Source: Nitrosopumilaceae archaeon (GTDB lineage: Archaea > Thermoproteota > Nitrososphaeria > Nitrososphaerales > Nitrosopumilaceae). From it: a stretch of DNA of 64,000 nt. Below are positions 56,151 through 63,827 of the stretch, one piece after another; the first letter of the stretch is position 1; each line of letters begins with the position of its first letter. The stretch spans positions 47,477-111,476 of the forward strand of contig UYNY03000069.1 in NCBI GenBank assembly GCA_900620265.3, written 5' to 3'. The notes beneath the pieces are model-generated. The model was not told the origin of the DNA, did no database searches, and saw nothing but the letters and a program-made list of their open reading frames with translations. A program made the translations under genes and the position numbers.

Positions 56151-56273
56151 TCAGGCCTCTATGGCCCTGACCTTGGTGACGGAGTGGCTGGATATCTGCC
56201 GGTGCATCCGCGCCGTCTCCTCGCTCCTGAAGGAGAGGTTGCATCTGTAGCACTTCCACGCGGTCCCGGGCAC
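56151..56273 (-). CDS. 40-aa C2H2-type zinc-finger protein abutting tRNA-Leu
   Basis: On the minus strand a GTG at 56273 opens a 40-codon frame ending in TGA at 56151, the base next to the tRNA 3' end. The product contains WKCYRCNLSF and MHRQISSH, that is C-x2-C-x12-H-x5-H, one complete C2H2 zinc finger, followed by a basic tail. A TATA element 21-30 nt upstream supports a leaderless mRNA. It resembles small archaeal single-finger proteins of unknown target. Transcripts of this gene and the tRNA converge. Confidence 0.7.
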   Translation of the reverse strand: MPGTAWKCYRCNLSFRSEETARMHRQISSHSVTKVRAIEA

Positions 56274-56293
56274 GCCCCATATGGGTGGAATCA

Positions 56294-56303
56294 GGTTATA
56301 AAC
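56294..56303 (-). promoter_or_regulatory. TATA box of the zinc-finger gene
   Basis: Minus-strand GTTTATAACC, 21-30 nt before the GTG at 56273. Confidence 0.6.
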
Positions 56304-56371
56304 ATGCCGGATGATTGATCCCCCCGCTGATCCCGCAAGGGATTTAGGGAAACGCCGCCGCCGGGAGCCGT

Positions 56372-56992
56372 ATGGCGGATCTCCTTGACATGCTGGCCGA
56401 GTACTCGTACCTCGGGGCGTTCCTGCTGCTTGCCGCCATAAACGCCGCGCCCGTCCTGATGCCCCCCGGCTGGGTGGTGCTGGCCTCCTTCCACCTGCTG
56501 GACCCGACGCTGGACATCCTGCTGCTCGCCGTGGTTGGCGCCACCGGCTCCACCATCGGCAGGTTCGCCCTCAAGAGGATGAGCGGTCTCTTCCGCCGGT
56601 TCGTCGGCGGCGAGCAGGCGGCCAACCTTGACACGATCGACGGGTACCTGAAGAAGAGGCGCCACGGGCACGCCCTGGCCGCGTTCCTGTTCGGCGCCAC
56701 CCCGCTCCCGAGCAACTTCCTCTTCATCACCTACGGCCTCATGCGCGCACGCGGCCTCGGGATCTATGCGGGCTTTTGGGCCGGGCGCACCATCTCGTAC
56801 GCCGTGACGATCTACGCCGGCGGCCTGGTGCTGGCCCCGCTCATCGAGCTCTTCGAGGACCGCCTCGTCGGCATCCTCGTGGTGGACGCGGCAAGCATCG
56901 GCATGATACTGCTCTTTGCCTCGATAAACTGGGGCGTGCTGGTGACCCGCCGGCGCCTCGAGTTCACGCGCCCCCGCCTCTGGCGCCGCTAG
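56372..56992 (+). CDS. VTT/DedA-like membrane protein
   Basis: This 206-residue protein has five to six hydrophobic segments and the VTT (SNARE-associated/DedA) pattern: an N-terminal membrane helix, PPGWVVLASFHLLDP near residue 30, GATGSTIGRFALKRM near 55-69, and AFLFGATPLPSNFLFITYGLMR near 107-128, where the family has a re-entrant F-x-R/x-P-loop. Such proteins move lipids or carrier lipids across membranes. The stop shares CTAG with the convergent gene. Confidence 0.72.
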   Translation: MADLLDMLAEYSYLGAFLLLAAINAAPVLMPPGWVVLASFHLLDPTLDILLLAVVGATGSTIGRFALKRMSGLFRRFVGGEQAANLDTIDGYLKKRRHGHALAAFLFGATPLPSNFLFITYGLMRARGLGIYAGFWAGRTISYAVTIYAGGLVLAPLIELFEDRLVGILVVDAASIGMILLFASINWGVLVTRRRLEFTRPRLWRR

Positions 56993-57300
56993 CCATAGTC
57001 GACGTACCTGTCGTACCTCTTCTCCACCTCCTTGTTGCCCCCCTCCAGGATCCTCCTGATCTCGGCGTCGCGCCTTGCCGCCACGTACCCTGATATGGCT
57101 GCAAACTCCGGGGAGTCGGGGTACGAGTCAAACAGCGGCCCGAGCAGCCCCATGTAGTGGGCGCACCTCTCCCTGAACTCCTCCCTGGTGGGGCCCTTCT
57201 CCCCCCTCATCCTGAACCAGACGGAGGCCCAGCTGGCCCCCGCCACGTGCGGCAGCAGGTCCATCGCCCTCTCTATCTCGAACCGCTCGTCGTTCCTCAC
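56989..57300 (-). CDS. Hypothetical protein at the end of the cysG-hemA-hemB operon
   Basis: This 103-residue helical protein has no recognised motif; the segment with WASVWFRMRGEKGPTREEFRERCAHYM is distinctive. Its ATG overlaps the hemB stop by 4 bp, so it is made together with the heme enzymes. It might help heme synthesis or handling, but only context suggests this. Its stop shares the CTAG with the VTT protein gene. Confidence 0.6.
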   Translation of the reverse strand: MRNDERFEIERAMDLLPHVAGASWASVWFRMRGEKGPTREEFRERCAHYMGLLGPLFDSYPDSPEFAAISGYVAARRDAEIRRILEGGNKEVEKRYDRYVDYG

Positions 57301-58262
57301 CGCAGCAGGCCCGCCGCTTGCTTTGCCATGTACGTGACGATGATGCCGGCCCCTGCCCTCCTTATCGAGGTGAGTATCTCCATGGTGGCCGCGTCCCCGT
57401 CAAGGTACCCCGCGTCGGCGGCCGCGCGCACCATCGCGTACTCGCCCGAGACGCTGTAAGCTGCCACCGGGACGCCGAGCCTCCTCCGGGCCTCGTGTAT
57501 GATGTCAAGGTATGCCAGGGCCGGCTTTACCATCACGATGTCGACCCCCTCGGCCACGTCCTCCTCGAGCTCCTGCATCGCCTCGCGCGGGTTCGAGTAC
57601 GGGACCTGGTAGGTGCTCCTGTCCCCAAAGCTGGGGGCGCACGACGCGGCGTCCCTGAAGGGCGCGTACATGCCGGACCTGTGCTTTGCAGAGTGCGACA
57701 TTATCGAGACGTCCCTGAACCCCCTCTCGTCGAGCTCGGCCCTTATCGCGGCCACCTGCCCGTCCATCATGGCCGACGGGGAGACCGTGTCCACGCCGGC
57801 CTCGGCGTGGCTGGCCGCTATGGCGGCAAGCGCCCTTGTGCTCTCGTCGTTGTCGATCCTGCCGTCCCTTACGATCCCGCAGTGCCCCGAGTCCGTGTAC
57901 TGGCAGAGGCAGACGTCTGCCATCACCACCATCCCGTCCCCGAAGACCTCCCTGATGGATGATATCGCCCGCTGCACGACCCCGCCGGCCGCCGACGATC
58001 CGGCCGCGTCCTTTGCGGACGGTATCCCGAACAGCATCACGCCGGGTATCCCAAGATCCGCTATCTCCTGCACCTCGTCGCAGACCGAGTCCTCTGACAT
58101 CACGCGGGTGCCCGGCATGGATCCCACGCCGGACGTGCCGCCCCCCTCCCTGACAAAGACGGGGCACACCAGATCCTTTACCGACAGCCTCACCTCAGTC
58201 GCCAGCTCCCTCATGGCGCCCGTCGTCCTAAGCCTCCGAAGGCGCCTTGCGGGATACGGCAT
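57297..58262 (-). CDS. hemB: Delta-aminolevulinic acid dehydratase (porphobilinogen synthase)
   Basis: This condenses two aminolevulinates to porphobilinogen. The 321-residue TIM barrel shows MADVCLCQYTDSGHCG (about residues 114-129), whose three Cys bind the catalytic zinc, so this is the zinc-dependent type. Both Schiff-base Lys are in place: SHSAKHRSGMYAPFRDA (about 192-208) and VMVKPALAYLD (about 244-254). It has its own TATA-like element in the 33-bp gap after hemA but is read in the same direction. Confidence 0.94.
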   Translation of the reverse strand: MPYPARRLRRLRTTGAMRELATEVRLSVKDLVCPVFVREGGGTSGVGSMPGTRVMSEDSVCDEVQEIADLGIPGVMLFGIPSAKDAAGSSAAGGVVQRAISSIREVFGDGMVVMADVCLCQYTDSGHCGIVRDGRIDNDESTRALAAIAASHAEAGVDTVSPSAMMDGQVAAIRAELDERGFRDVSIMSHSAKHRSGMYAPFRDAASCAPSFGDRSTYQVPYSNPREAMQELEEDVAEGVDIVMVKPALAYLDIIHEARRRLGVPVAAYSVSGEYAMVRAAADAGYLDGDAATMEILTSIRRAGAGIIVTYMAKQAAGLLR

Positions 58263-58287
58263 CCGGATCCCAGGCCGCGCCGTTCGA

Positions 58288-58295
58288 ATATAATC
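58288..58295 (-). promoter_or_regulatory. TATA-like element between hemA and hemB
   Basis: Minus-strand ATTATATT, 26-33 nt before the hemB ATG at 58262; allows hemB expression without hemA. Confidence 0.5.
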
Positions 58296-59543
58296 CTAGC
58301 CTGGGCCGAATATCTCCCGCGCCGCGTCCAGTATGTGGCCCCTGCCGCGCTCGGACGCCCGCCTGATCCCGCCCACGGGGCCGGCCACGATCCCCTCCGA
58401 TATCGACCTGCTCATCTCCTCGATCACCCGCGCCGTCCCCTCGTCGACGCCGCCGAGCGCCCGCAGCGCCCTCTCCAGCTCGCGCCTTCGCACGGCCTCG
58501 GCGTCGCGGAATACCTGGCCTGCCAGCGGCTCGGCATCCACCCTGAGGACTGCGGCCTCGAGGGCGGCGGCCCCGCCCCCTATCATCCCCTCGGCGGCCC
58601 CGGCGCTGCTCCTGCGCGCCCGCGCGTTCTTCTCGACCATCTCTGCTATCTGGTCGAGGTTCATCAGCTTTACGCCGCCGATGGTGGCCACCCTCTCGTC
58701 GACCGTCCTCGGGTTTGACAGGTCCATTATCATCATGCCGTCCCTGCCCCCCATGGCGCCCGCTATGCCGTCGTACGTGACAAGAAAGTATGGCGCCCTC
58801 GTCGCCACGAACACGACATCATAGTCGGCAAACCCCCCCAGCACGTCCTCGAACCTGGCCGGGGTCCCGCCCATCGCGCCGCAGAACGCCTCGGACCTGC
58901 TGACCGTCCTGCTCGAGACGTCGAACCCGTACCCCCTCCTCTTGAGGGACTTTGCGACCAGCGAGGCGACCTCGCCGGTCCCGATGAGCAGGATCCTCCG
59001 CGACTTTAGCCCGTCCACGTTCTCCTCGGCCAGCCGGACGGCCATCGAGCCGACAGAGACGCCGCCCCTGCCGACCCCGCTTGACCCCCTGATGCGCGCG
59101 CCCGCCCTGATGGCCCCGTCGAACAGCGCGTCAAGGCGCGCGCCCGACGCGCCGGCCTCCCGGGCGGCCGCGACCGACCCCCTCACCTGCCCGAGTATCT
59201 GCTCCTCCCCGAGCACCATCGAGTCGAGCCCCGAGACGAGCCTCAGCAGGTGCTCGCAGGCGGCCCTGCCCTCCTCGAACTGGACCGTCCCGTCAAAGGC
59301 GCCCTCGTCGGCGCCCGACAGGCCCGCCCACGTGCTGGTGATGCTCCCCCTGTCGTATCCTGACGCGGCGCCGAATATCTCCGTCCTGTTGCACGTCTGG
59401 ATGACGACGCACTCGTCGAGGCCCGCCCGCCCCTTGAACTGCCTGCACGCGTCGCCGGCGTCCCTGATGGCGAACCTCTCAAGCTTGTGTATCGGCAGGC
59501 TGCGGAACGTGACGCGCGCGTTGAGTATGGTACGCCCCATCAT
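58296..59543 (-). CDS. hemA: Glutamyl-tRNA reductase
   Basis: This makes glutamate-1-semialdehyde from glutamyl-tRNA, the first committed step of tetrapyrrole synthesis. In the 415-residue protein VVIQTCNRTEIF (about residues 46-57) carries the catalytic Cys, LVSGLDSMVLGEEQILGQVR (about 94-113) is the family signature and ILLIGTGEVASLVAKSLKRRG (about 172-192) binds NADPH. A C-terminal helical dimer domain is present. It overlaps the upstream dehydrogenase gene by 4 bp. Confidence 0.94.
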   Translation of the reverse strand: MMGRTILNARVTFRSLPIHKLERFAIRDAGDACRQFKGRAGLDECVVIQTCNRTEIFGAASGYDRGSITSTWAGLSGADEGAFDGTVQFEEGRAACEHLLRLVSGLDSMVLGEEQILGQVRGSVAAAREAGASGARLDALFDGAIRAGARIRGSSGVGRGGVSVGSMAVRLAEENVDGLKSRRILLIGTGEVASLVAKSLKRRGYGFDVSSRTVSRSEAFCGAMGGTPARFEDVLGGFADYDVVFVATRAPYFLVTYDGIAGAMGGRDGMMIMDLSNPRTVDERVATIGGVKLMNLDQIAEMVEKNARARRSSAGAAEGMIGGGAAALEAAVLRVDAEPLAGQVFRDAEAVRRRELERALRALGGVDEGTARVIEEMSRSISEGIVAGPVGGIRRASERGRGHILDAAREIFGPG

Positions 59544-60187
59544 GTCTCACCGAGCATCGCCACCGCGCGCCTCCCCGCTGCCGCCTGCCTGCCTGCCCTT
59601 ATTAACCGATCAACCTCGGGGTCCTCCTCGACCCTCCTCAGGTACCTCCTCCTGCCCGCCTGCGTGGGTATGGCGCCCCTGGCGGCCCTCCTGGCCGCCT
59701 CCTGGACCTGGGCCATCGCAGAGTCGGCCCCCGTGATCTCGCCCCTGATGGCCCTCTCGGCCCTGATCCGGAGCCTCCTTGAGACGGCAGGACTCCTGCC
59801 GCCGGTGAATATGGCCGCCCGTATCGAGCCGACCCTGGCGACCGCCGCGTTTGCAAAGTCGCTGTCAGAGGCGTCATCGGACCTGTATGCCAGGGCCCCG
59901 GCCCTGCGCGCGGCGGCGGCTATCTCCGCGTTCAGCGCGCCGTCTCCGGTCGCCGCCACGACCAGGTGCGGGCGCATCCTGGGGATGAACCCCGCGCCCC
60001 TCACCCTGCGCCTGATCAGGCGCACGCGCCCCGCCCCCGCCATCTTCTGCACGGCGGGGCACGCCTCGGCCGCCACCACCGTGATGCTGCACCCCTCGCC
60101 GGAGAGGGCCCGGATCCTCCTTGCGGCCTGCCTGCCGCCCCCCACGACGACGGCCCTCCTGCCGGCCAGCCTCAGGTCTACTATCAC
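59540..60187 (-). CDS. Precorrin-2 dehydrogenase / sirohydrochlorin ferrochelatase (CysG N-terminal type)
   Basis: This 215-residue protein oxidises precorrin-2 with NAD to sirohydrochlorin and may insert iron. RRAVVVGGGRQAARRIRALSGEG at the N-terminus binds NAD, and VVAATGDGALNAEIAAAAR (about 72-90) and the GADSAMAQVQEAARRAARG region fit the Met8p/CysG dimer domain. It is the first gene of the cysG-hemA-hemB operon and uses the product of CobA at 44.9 kb. The start is GTG at 60187 below a TATA-like element. Confidence 0.88.
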   Translation of the reverse strand: MIVDLRLAGRRAVVVGGGRQAARRIRALSGEGCSITVVAAEACPAVQKMAGAGRVRLIRRRVRGAGFIPRMRPHLVVAATGDGALNAEIAAAARRAGALAYRSDDASDSDFANAAVARVGSIRAAIFTGGRSPAVSRRLRIRAERAIRGEITGADSAMAQVQEAARRAARGAIPTQAGRRRYLRRVEEDPEVDRLIRAGRQAAAGRRAVAMLGET

Positions 60188-60210
60188 GGGTGGCGGGCGC
60201 CGGCCTTTTC

Positions 60211-60217
60211 TATTTAT
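60211..60217 (-). promoter_or_regulatory. TATA-like element of the cysG-hemA-hemB operon
   Basis: Minus-strand AATAAATA, 24-30 nt before the GTG at 60187. Confidence 0.55.
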
Positions 60218-60233
60218 TGGATGCGCGAGCTAG

Positions 60234-60242
60234 GTTTTTAAT
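60234..60242 (+). promoter_or_regulatory. TATA-like element of the AhbAB-like gene
   Basis: GTTTTTAAT, 23-31 nt before the GTG at 60265. Only 16 bp separate it from the divergent hem element. Confidence 0.55.
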
Positions 60243-60264
60243 CGCGCGTGAGCCCGCGCGCCGC

Positions 60265-61272
60265 GTGGACGGGGCCGACAGGGATCTGCTCGACGAGATA
60301 CAGCGGAGCTTTCCCCTGGTCGTGCGCCCGTTTGACGAGCTGGCCGGGCGCCTCGGCACCACCCCCGGGGACGTAAAGTCCCGCATCGCCCGCCTCCGCG
60401 CGGAGGGGATCCTGCGGCAGCTGAGCGCCATATTCGATACCAGGCGCCTCGGGTACTCGAGCTCGCTTGTCGCCATGGAGGTCGAGCCGGCCCGCCTCGA
60501 GGACGTGGCCTCCTCCGTGAACCGCCACCCCGGCGTGAGCCACAACTACGAGCGGGACCACGCGTTCAACCTCTGGTTCACCCTGGCAGTACCGCCGGGC
60601 GCGGACCTTGACGCCGAGGCCGGCGCCCTCGGCCGCCTCCCCGGCGTTACATCCATGAGGATGCTCCCCACGCTGCGGCTCTTCAAGATAGGGGTCCAGC
60701 TCGAGATGTCAGAGGAAAGAAAGCGCGAGGTGCGCCCGTCGGAGCCGGGCAGGGAGGCCAGCCGGGCCCCCTTTGTGCCGACGGAGCGGGACAAGGAGTT
60801 CGTCAGGCAGATGCAGGCCGACCTTGAGATATCAGACGAGCCGTTTGCAGGCCCCGCCTCCCGGCTGGGAATCACGCAGGAGGATCTATTCGCGCAGATG
60901 GCAAGGTACCAGGAGCTCGGCGTGATGCGCCGCTTTGCCGCCATACTGCGCCACAGGCAGGCGGGGTTCTCCGCCAACGGGATGATTGTCTGGAGGGTGC
61001 CCGAGGGGCGCATCGAGGAGGTGGGCCAAATGCTCGGGTCGTTCCCGCAGGTGAGCCACTGCTACCAGCGCCCGACGTATCCGGACTGGCCCTACAACGT
61101 CTTTTCGATGATCCACTGCAGGACCCGCCAGGAGGCGGCGGGGGTGGCCTCGGAGATCCAGTCGCACGTCGGGGTGGACGACTACCGGATGCTCTTCAGC
61201 CTGCGCGAGTTCAAAAAGACGCGCGTCGAGTACTTTGTAGAGGCGCCGGCCGACCTGCGGGTCCCCGCCTAG
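60265..61272 (+). CDS. Lrp/AsnC-like fusion resembling siroheme decarboxylase AhbA-AhbB
   Basis: This 335-residue protein is a tandem of two Lrp-like units, each with a helix-turn-helix (DRDLLDEIQRSFPLVVRPFDELAGRLG at the start; DKEFVRQMQADLEISDEPFAGPASRLGI from about residue 175) and an effector half (LRQLSAIFDTRRLGYSSSLVAME; MRRFAAILRHRQAGFSANGMIVW). AhbA and AhbB have this layout and decarboxylate siroheme to didecarboxysiroheme on the way to heme; here they would be joined. It is divergent from the siroheme and hem genes, which supports an enzymatic rather than purely regulatory role. Both halves keep the RRFAAxxRH-like pattern; a heme-responsive regulator is the alternative. Confidence 0.82.
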   Translation: MDGADRDLLDEIQRSFPLVVRPFDELAGRLGTTPGDVKSRIARLRAEGILRQLSAIFDTRRLGYSSSLVAMEVEPARLEDVASSVNRHPGVSHNYERDHAFNLWFTLAVPPGADLDAEAGALGRLPGVTSMRMLPTLRLFKIGVQLEMSEERKREVRPSEPGREASRAPFVPTERDKEFVRQMQADLEISDEPFAGPASRLGITQEDLFAQMARYQELGVMRRFAAILRHRQAGFSANGMIVWRVPEGRIEEVGQMLGSFPQVSHCYQRPTYPDWPYNVFSMIHCRTRQEAAGVASEIQSHVGVDDYRMLFSLREFKKTRVEYFVEAPADLRVPA

Positions 61273-62288
61273 GCCGCCTCGCCCTTTAGCTCGTAGGCCG
61301 GCCACCCGTCGTAGATGCGCCGTATCTCTGCCATGTCGCCTGCCGGCACGTCCGTGCAGCCGGACATCGCCGCGTACTGCTCCACCTCCTCGACGCTCGT
61401 CAGCGTGGGGAGCACCGAGGAGATCCCGCGGCTGCCCGTGATGAACTTTACTGCCAGCTCCGCGATCCCAAGCCCGTTCCTCTCGGCTATCGGGCGCAGC
61501 TGCTCGACCTTTTCAAGGGACGCCCTTATCCACTCGCCCTTCCTGACGGACCTGTGGTCCTTCTCGTCGATCTTTGTATCCGCGCCGACCCGGCCGGTCA
61601 GTATCCCGGATGCGTCAGGCACCCTCGCCAGGACCCCGACGCCCCTCTCGGCGGCCCTCTCGAGCAGCTCCCTGCCCGGCGTCTGCTCTAGCACGTTGTA
61701 GACCGTCTGCACCGCCCCGAGCCCCGGCCTCTCCATCGCCTCGAGCCCCTCCCGGGCCCACCCGATGGCCGGCCCGAGCGCCGCCTGGTACGTGTCGGCC
61801 AGCCCGTCACCGACTATCCCGTCAAGCGTCCTGAATATGCCGTCGTCCCTGACGTGCGGCATCTTTGGGTTGTGCAGCCCGTAGATGCCGACCTTCCTTG
61901 CCCCCAGCCTCTCGAGGCTGGCCCTGAGCGCGGCCCTTGCGAACTCTTCGTCAAAGCGCTGCGGGAGCTCCGCGTGCCCTATCTGCTCGGCGCCGGCAAA
62001 GTCGTACCCGAACTTTGTCGAGACGACCACCTCGTCCATCCTGCCCTCGAACGCCCTGCCGATGAGCCTCTCGCTCTTGCCCCTGCCGTACATGTCGGCC
62101 GTCTCAAAGAGGGTGATCCCAAGGTCGTGCGCGCGCCGCAGCATCCGGACGGCCTCGTCCTCTTCCACCTTCTTGCCCCACCAGTCGAGCGCGATGGCCC
62201 ATGCCCCAAAGCCTATCTCCGAGACCGTGACGCCTGTCCTCCCGAGCTCGTTGTACCTCAACGCGCCGGGGACGGCCCCCGTTGACAT
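61269..62288 (-). CDS. Aldo/keto reductase
   Basis: This 339-residue NADPH-dependent oxidoreductase shows the family signature: LGRTGVTVSEIGFGAWAI, LFETADMYGRGKSERLIGRA (about residues 56-75, catalytic Asp and Tyr), VVSTKFGYD (about 84-92, Lys) and YGLHNPK (about 138-144, where His is usual). The C-terminal GSRGISSVLPTL binds the cofactor phosphate. Substrate unknown. It is the last gene of an operon with the chlorite-dismutase-like protein and a short-chain dehydrogenase. The stop shares CTAG with the AhbAB-like gene. Confidence 0.88.
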   Translation of the reverse strand: MSTGAVPGALRYNELGRTGVTVSEIGFGAWAIALDWWGKKVEEDEAVRMLRRAHDLGITLFETADMYGRGKSERLIGRAFEGRMDEVVVSTKFGYDFAGAEQIGHAELPQRFDEEFARAALRASLERLGARKVGIYGLHNPKMPHVRDDGIFRTLDGIVGDGLADTYQAALGPAIGWAREGLEAMERPGLGAVQTVYNVLEQTPGRELLERAAERGVGVLARVPDASGILTGRVGADTKIDEKDHRSVRKGEWIRASLEKVEQLRPIAERNGLGIAELAVKFITGSRGISSVLPTLTSVEEVEQYAAMSGCTDVPAGDMAEIRRIYDGWPAYELKGEAA

Positions 62289-62300
62289 TTAACCCTAGCT

Positions 62301-62954
62301 TCAGCCCATGCTGAGCACGAGCGGCACGATGTCCATGCGGGAGCAGACCATCATGGGTATGTCGTTCTGCACGTACGATGAGACCTCAGTCTCCCTCAGG
62401 TCCATTATCAGGTCCTGAAAGTCGCGTATGTCGTCCACCTCGAAGGCCAGCATAAAGTCCTGGTCGTGTATGCCGAACGAGTAGGTGGTGTTCAGCACCA
62501 CCTGGGGGTACCTCCTGCTCACCGCTATGTGCTCGTCCATTATCTGCTGCCTCCTCTCCCTCGGCAGCAGGTACCACCCCCTCGTCTTTGTGAACGGGTA
62601 CACGACGACGTACCTCTTGGGGTCCGCCCCCGCCGCGAACCCGGCCGGCTCCTGCTCCCTGACGTACTCGGAGGGCCTCGTGCACGAGAGGTACGTCCTT
62701 GCCGGCTCGATGTACTTGCCAAAGACCGTCCCGTAGATCCTCTCGACCGCGCCCCGTATGCCGTCCGGATCCTCGGCGGCGAGCCAGATCAGCAGGTCCG
62801 CGTCGTCCCGCATGCCGATGCACGAGTACGACCTGTACCTTGCCTGCCCCAGCACGTTTGCCACCTCCCTTGCCGACTCCTGCTTTGCCAGGTCGGCCAT
62901 CCACCTCCACTTGGGATCCACCTTGAAGAACTCGAACCCAAAGTACAGGCTCAC
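62301..62954 (-). CDS. Chlorite-dismutase-family protein (HemQ-like)
   Basis: This 217-residue protein matches the Cld/HemQ family: YLLPRERRQQIMDEHI (about residues 128-143), LNTTYSFGIHDQDFMLAFEVDD (about 154-175) and DLRETEVSSYVQNDIPMMVC (about 185-204). Members bind heme; some make chlorite harmless, others decarboxylate coproheme. At the place where family members with heme often have the proximal His, this protein seems to have Tyr or a shifted His, so heme binding is not certain. The GTG start overlaps the SDR stop by 4 bp. Nearby hem genes support a link with heme. Confidence 0.8.
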   Translation of the reverse strand: MSLYFGFEFFKVDPKWRWMADLAKQESAREVANVLGQARYRSYSCIGMRDDADLLIWLAAEDPDGIRGAVERIYGTVFGKYIEPARTYLSCTRPSEYVREQEPAGFAAGADPKRYVVVYPFTKTRGWYLLPRERRQQIMDEHIAVSRRYPQVVLNTTYSFGIHDQDFMLAFEVDDIRDFQDLIMDLRETEVSSYVQNDIPMMVCSRMDIVPLVLSMG

Positions 62955-63769
62955 AGCTGGAGCACCTCCTTCCTGACGAACTCCTCGAACTCGGCGTCCC
63001 CGCGCGAGCCCCTCGCCTCCATGAACATGGCGGCATCTGCGCCCACCACGTACCTCGGGCGGACAGTCTCGGCCCCCGCTATCGAGGCGACCACCGCGGC
63101 GGCCTCGGACGGCGGCGTCCCCATCTCGACCATGGTGCCGATCCCGGAGAGTATGCGCCCCGTCATCTCCTTGTACTCTTTCTCGCCGGCGTCGGCGACC
63201 CTCATGGAGCCAAAGAAGCCCGTCTTTGTCACGCCCGGCTCGACGAGCGCCGCCCTTATCCCGAACGGCGCGACCTCGTACCTGAGGCACTCCGTGAACC
63301 CCTCTAGCGCGAACTTTGAGCTGACGTACGCGGACGACCCCGGCAGCCCCATCCTGCCGACCACCGAGCTTATGTTGATGATGGTGCCGCGCCCGCGCCC
63401 CCTCATCACCGGGAGGGCCTCCTGCACTGCGCGCACCACCCCGAAGAAGTTCGTCTCAAACTGCCTCCTGAACGCCTCCAGCGGCACGTCCTCGGCGCAC
63501 CCGAACTCCATGTAGCCGGCGTTGTTGACCAGCACGTCAAGGTCCCCGCCGGCCCCCGCGACGGCCCCCGAGACGGACTCTTCGTCATCGACGTCCATCC
63601 GCACGATCTTGATGTCAAGGCCCTCCCTTTGCGCCGCCTCCTCGAGGGCCCCTCCCCTGGACGGGTCCCTCATGCCTGCAATCGTCCTGCGCCCGCCCCT
63701 TGCGAGCGCCAGTGCCGACTCGAGGCCGATCCCCGACGAGCATCCTGTTACCAGCGCGGTGCCTTCCAT
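62951..63769 (-). CDS. Short-chain dehydrogenase/reductase
   Basis: This 272-residue classical SDR shows TGCSSGIG (residues 8-15, cofactor binding), VNNAGY (about 85-90), IINISSVVGRMGLPGSSAYVSSKFALEG (about 128-155) with catalytic Ser, Tyr and Lys, and VEPGVTKTGFF after it. DVDDEES near residue 60 suggests the cofactor site. Substrate unknown. First gene of a three-gene operon. Confidence 0.9.
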   Translation of the reverse strand: MEGTALVTGCSSGIGLESALALARGGRRTIAGMRDPSRGGALEEAAQREGLDIKIVRMDVDDEESVSGAVAGAGGDLDVLVNNAGYMEFGCAEDVPLEAFRRQFETNFFGVVRAVQEALPVMRGRGRGTIINISSVVGRMGLPGSSAYVSSKFALEGFTECLRYEVAPFGIRAALVEPGVTKTGFFGSMRVADAGEKEYKEMTGRILSGIGTMVEMGTPPSEAAAVVASIAGAETVRPRYVVGADAAMFMEARGSRGDAEFEEFVRKEVLQL

Positions 63770-63790
63770 GTATCTGGCGGCGCGGGCGCC

Positions 63791-63798
63791 CGTATTTG
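63791..63798 (-). promoter_or_regulatory. TATA-like element of the SDR operon
   Basis: Minus-strand TCAAATAC, 22-29 nt before the SDR ATG at 63769. Confidence 0.4.
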
Positions 63799-63827
63799 AC
63801 TTTATGCGGGGCCGCGCCCGTATGAAT

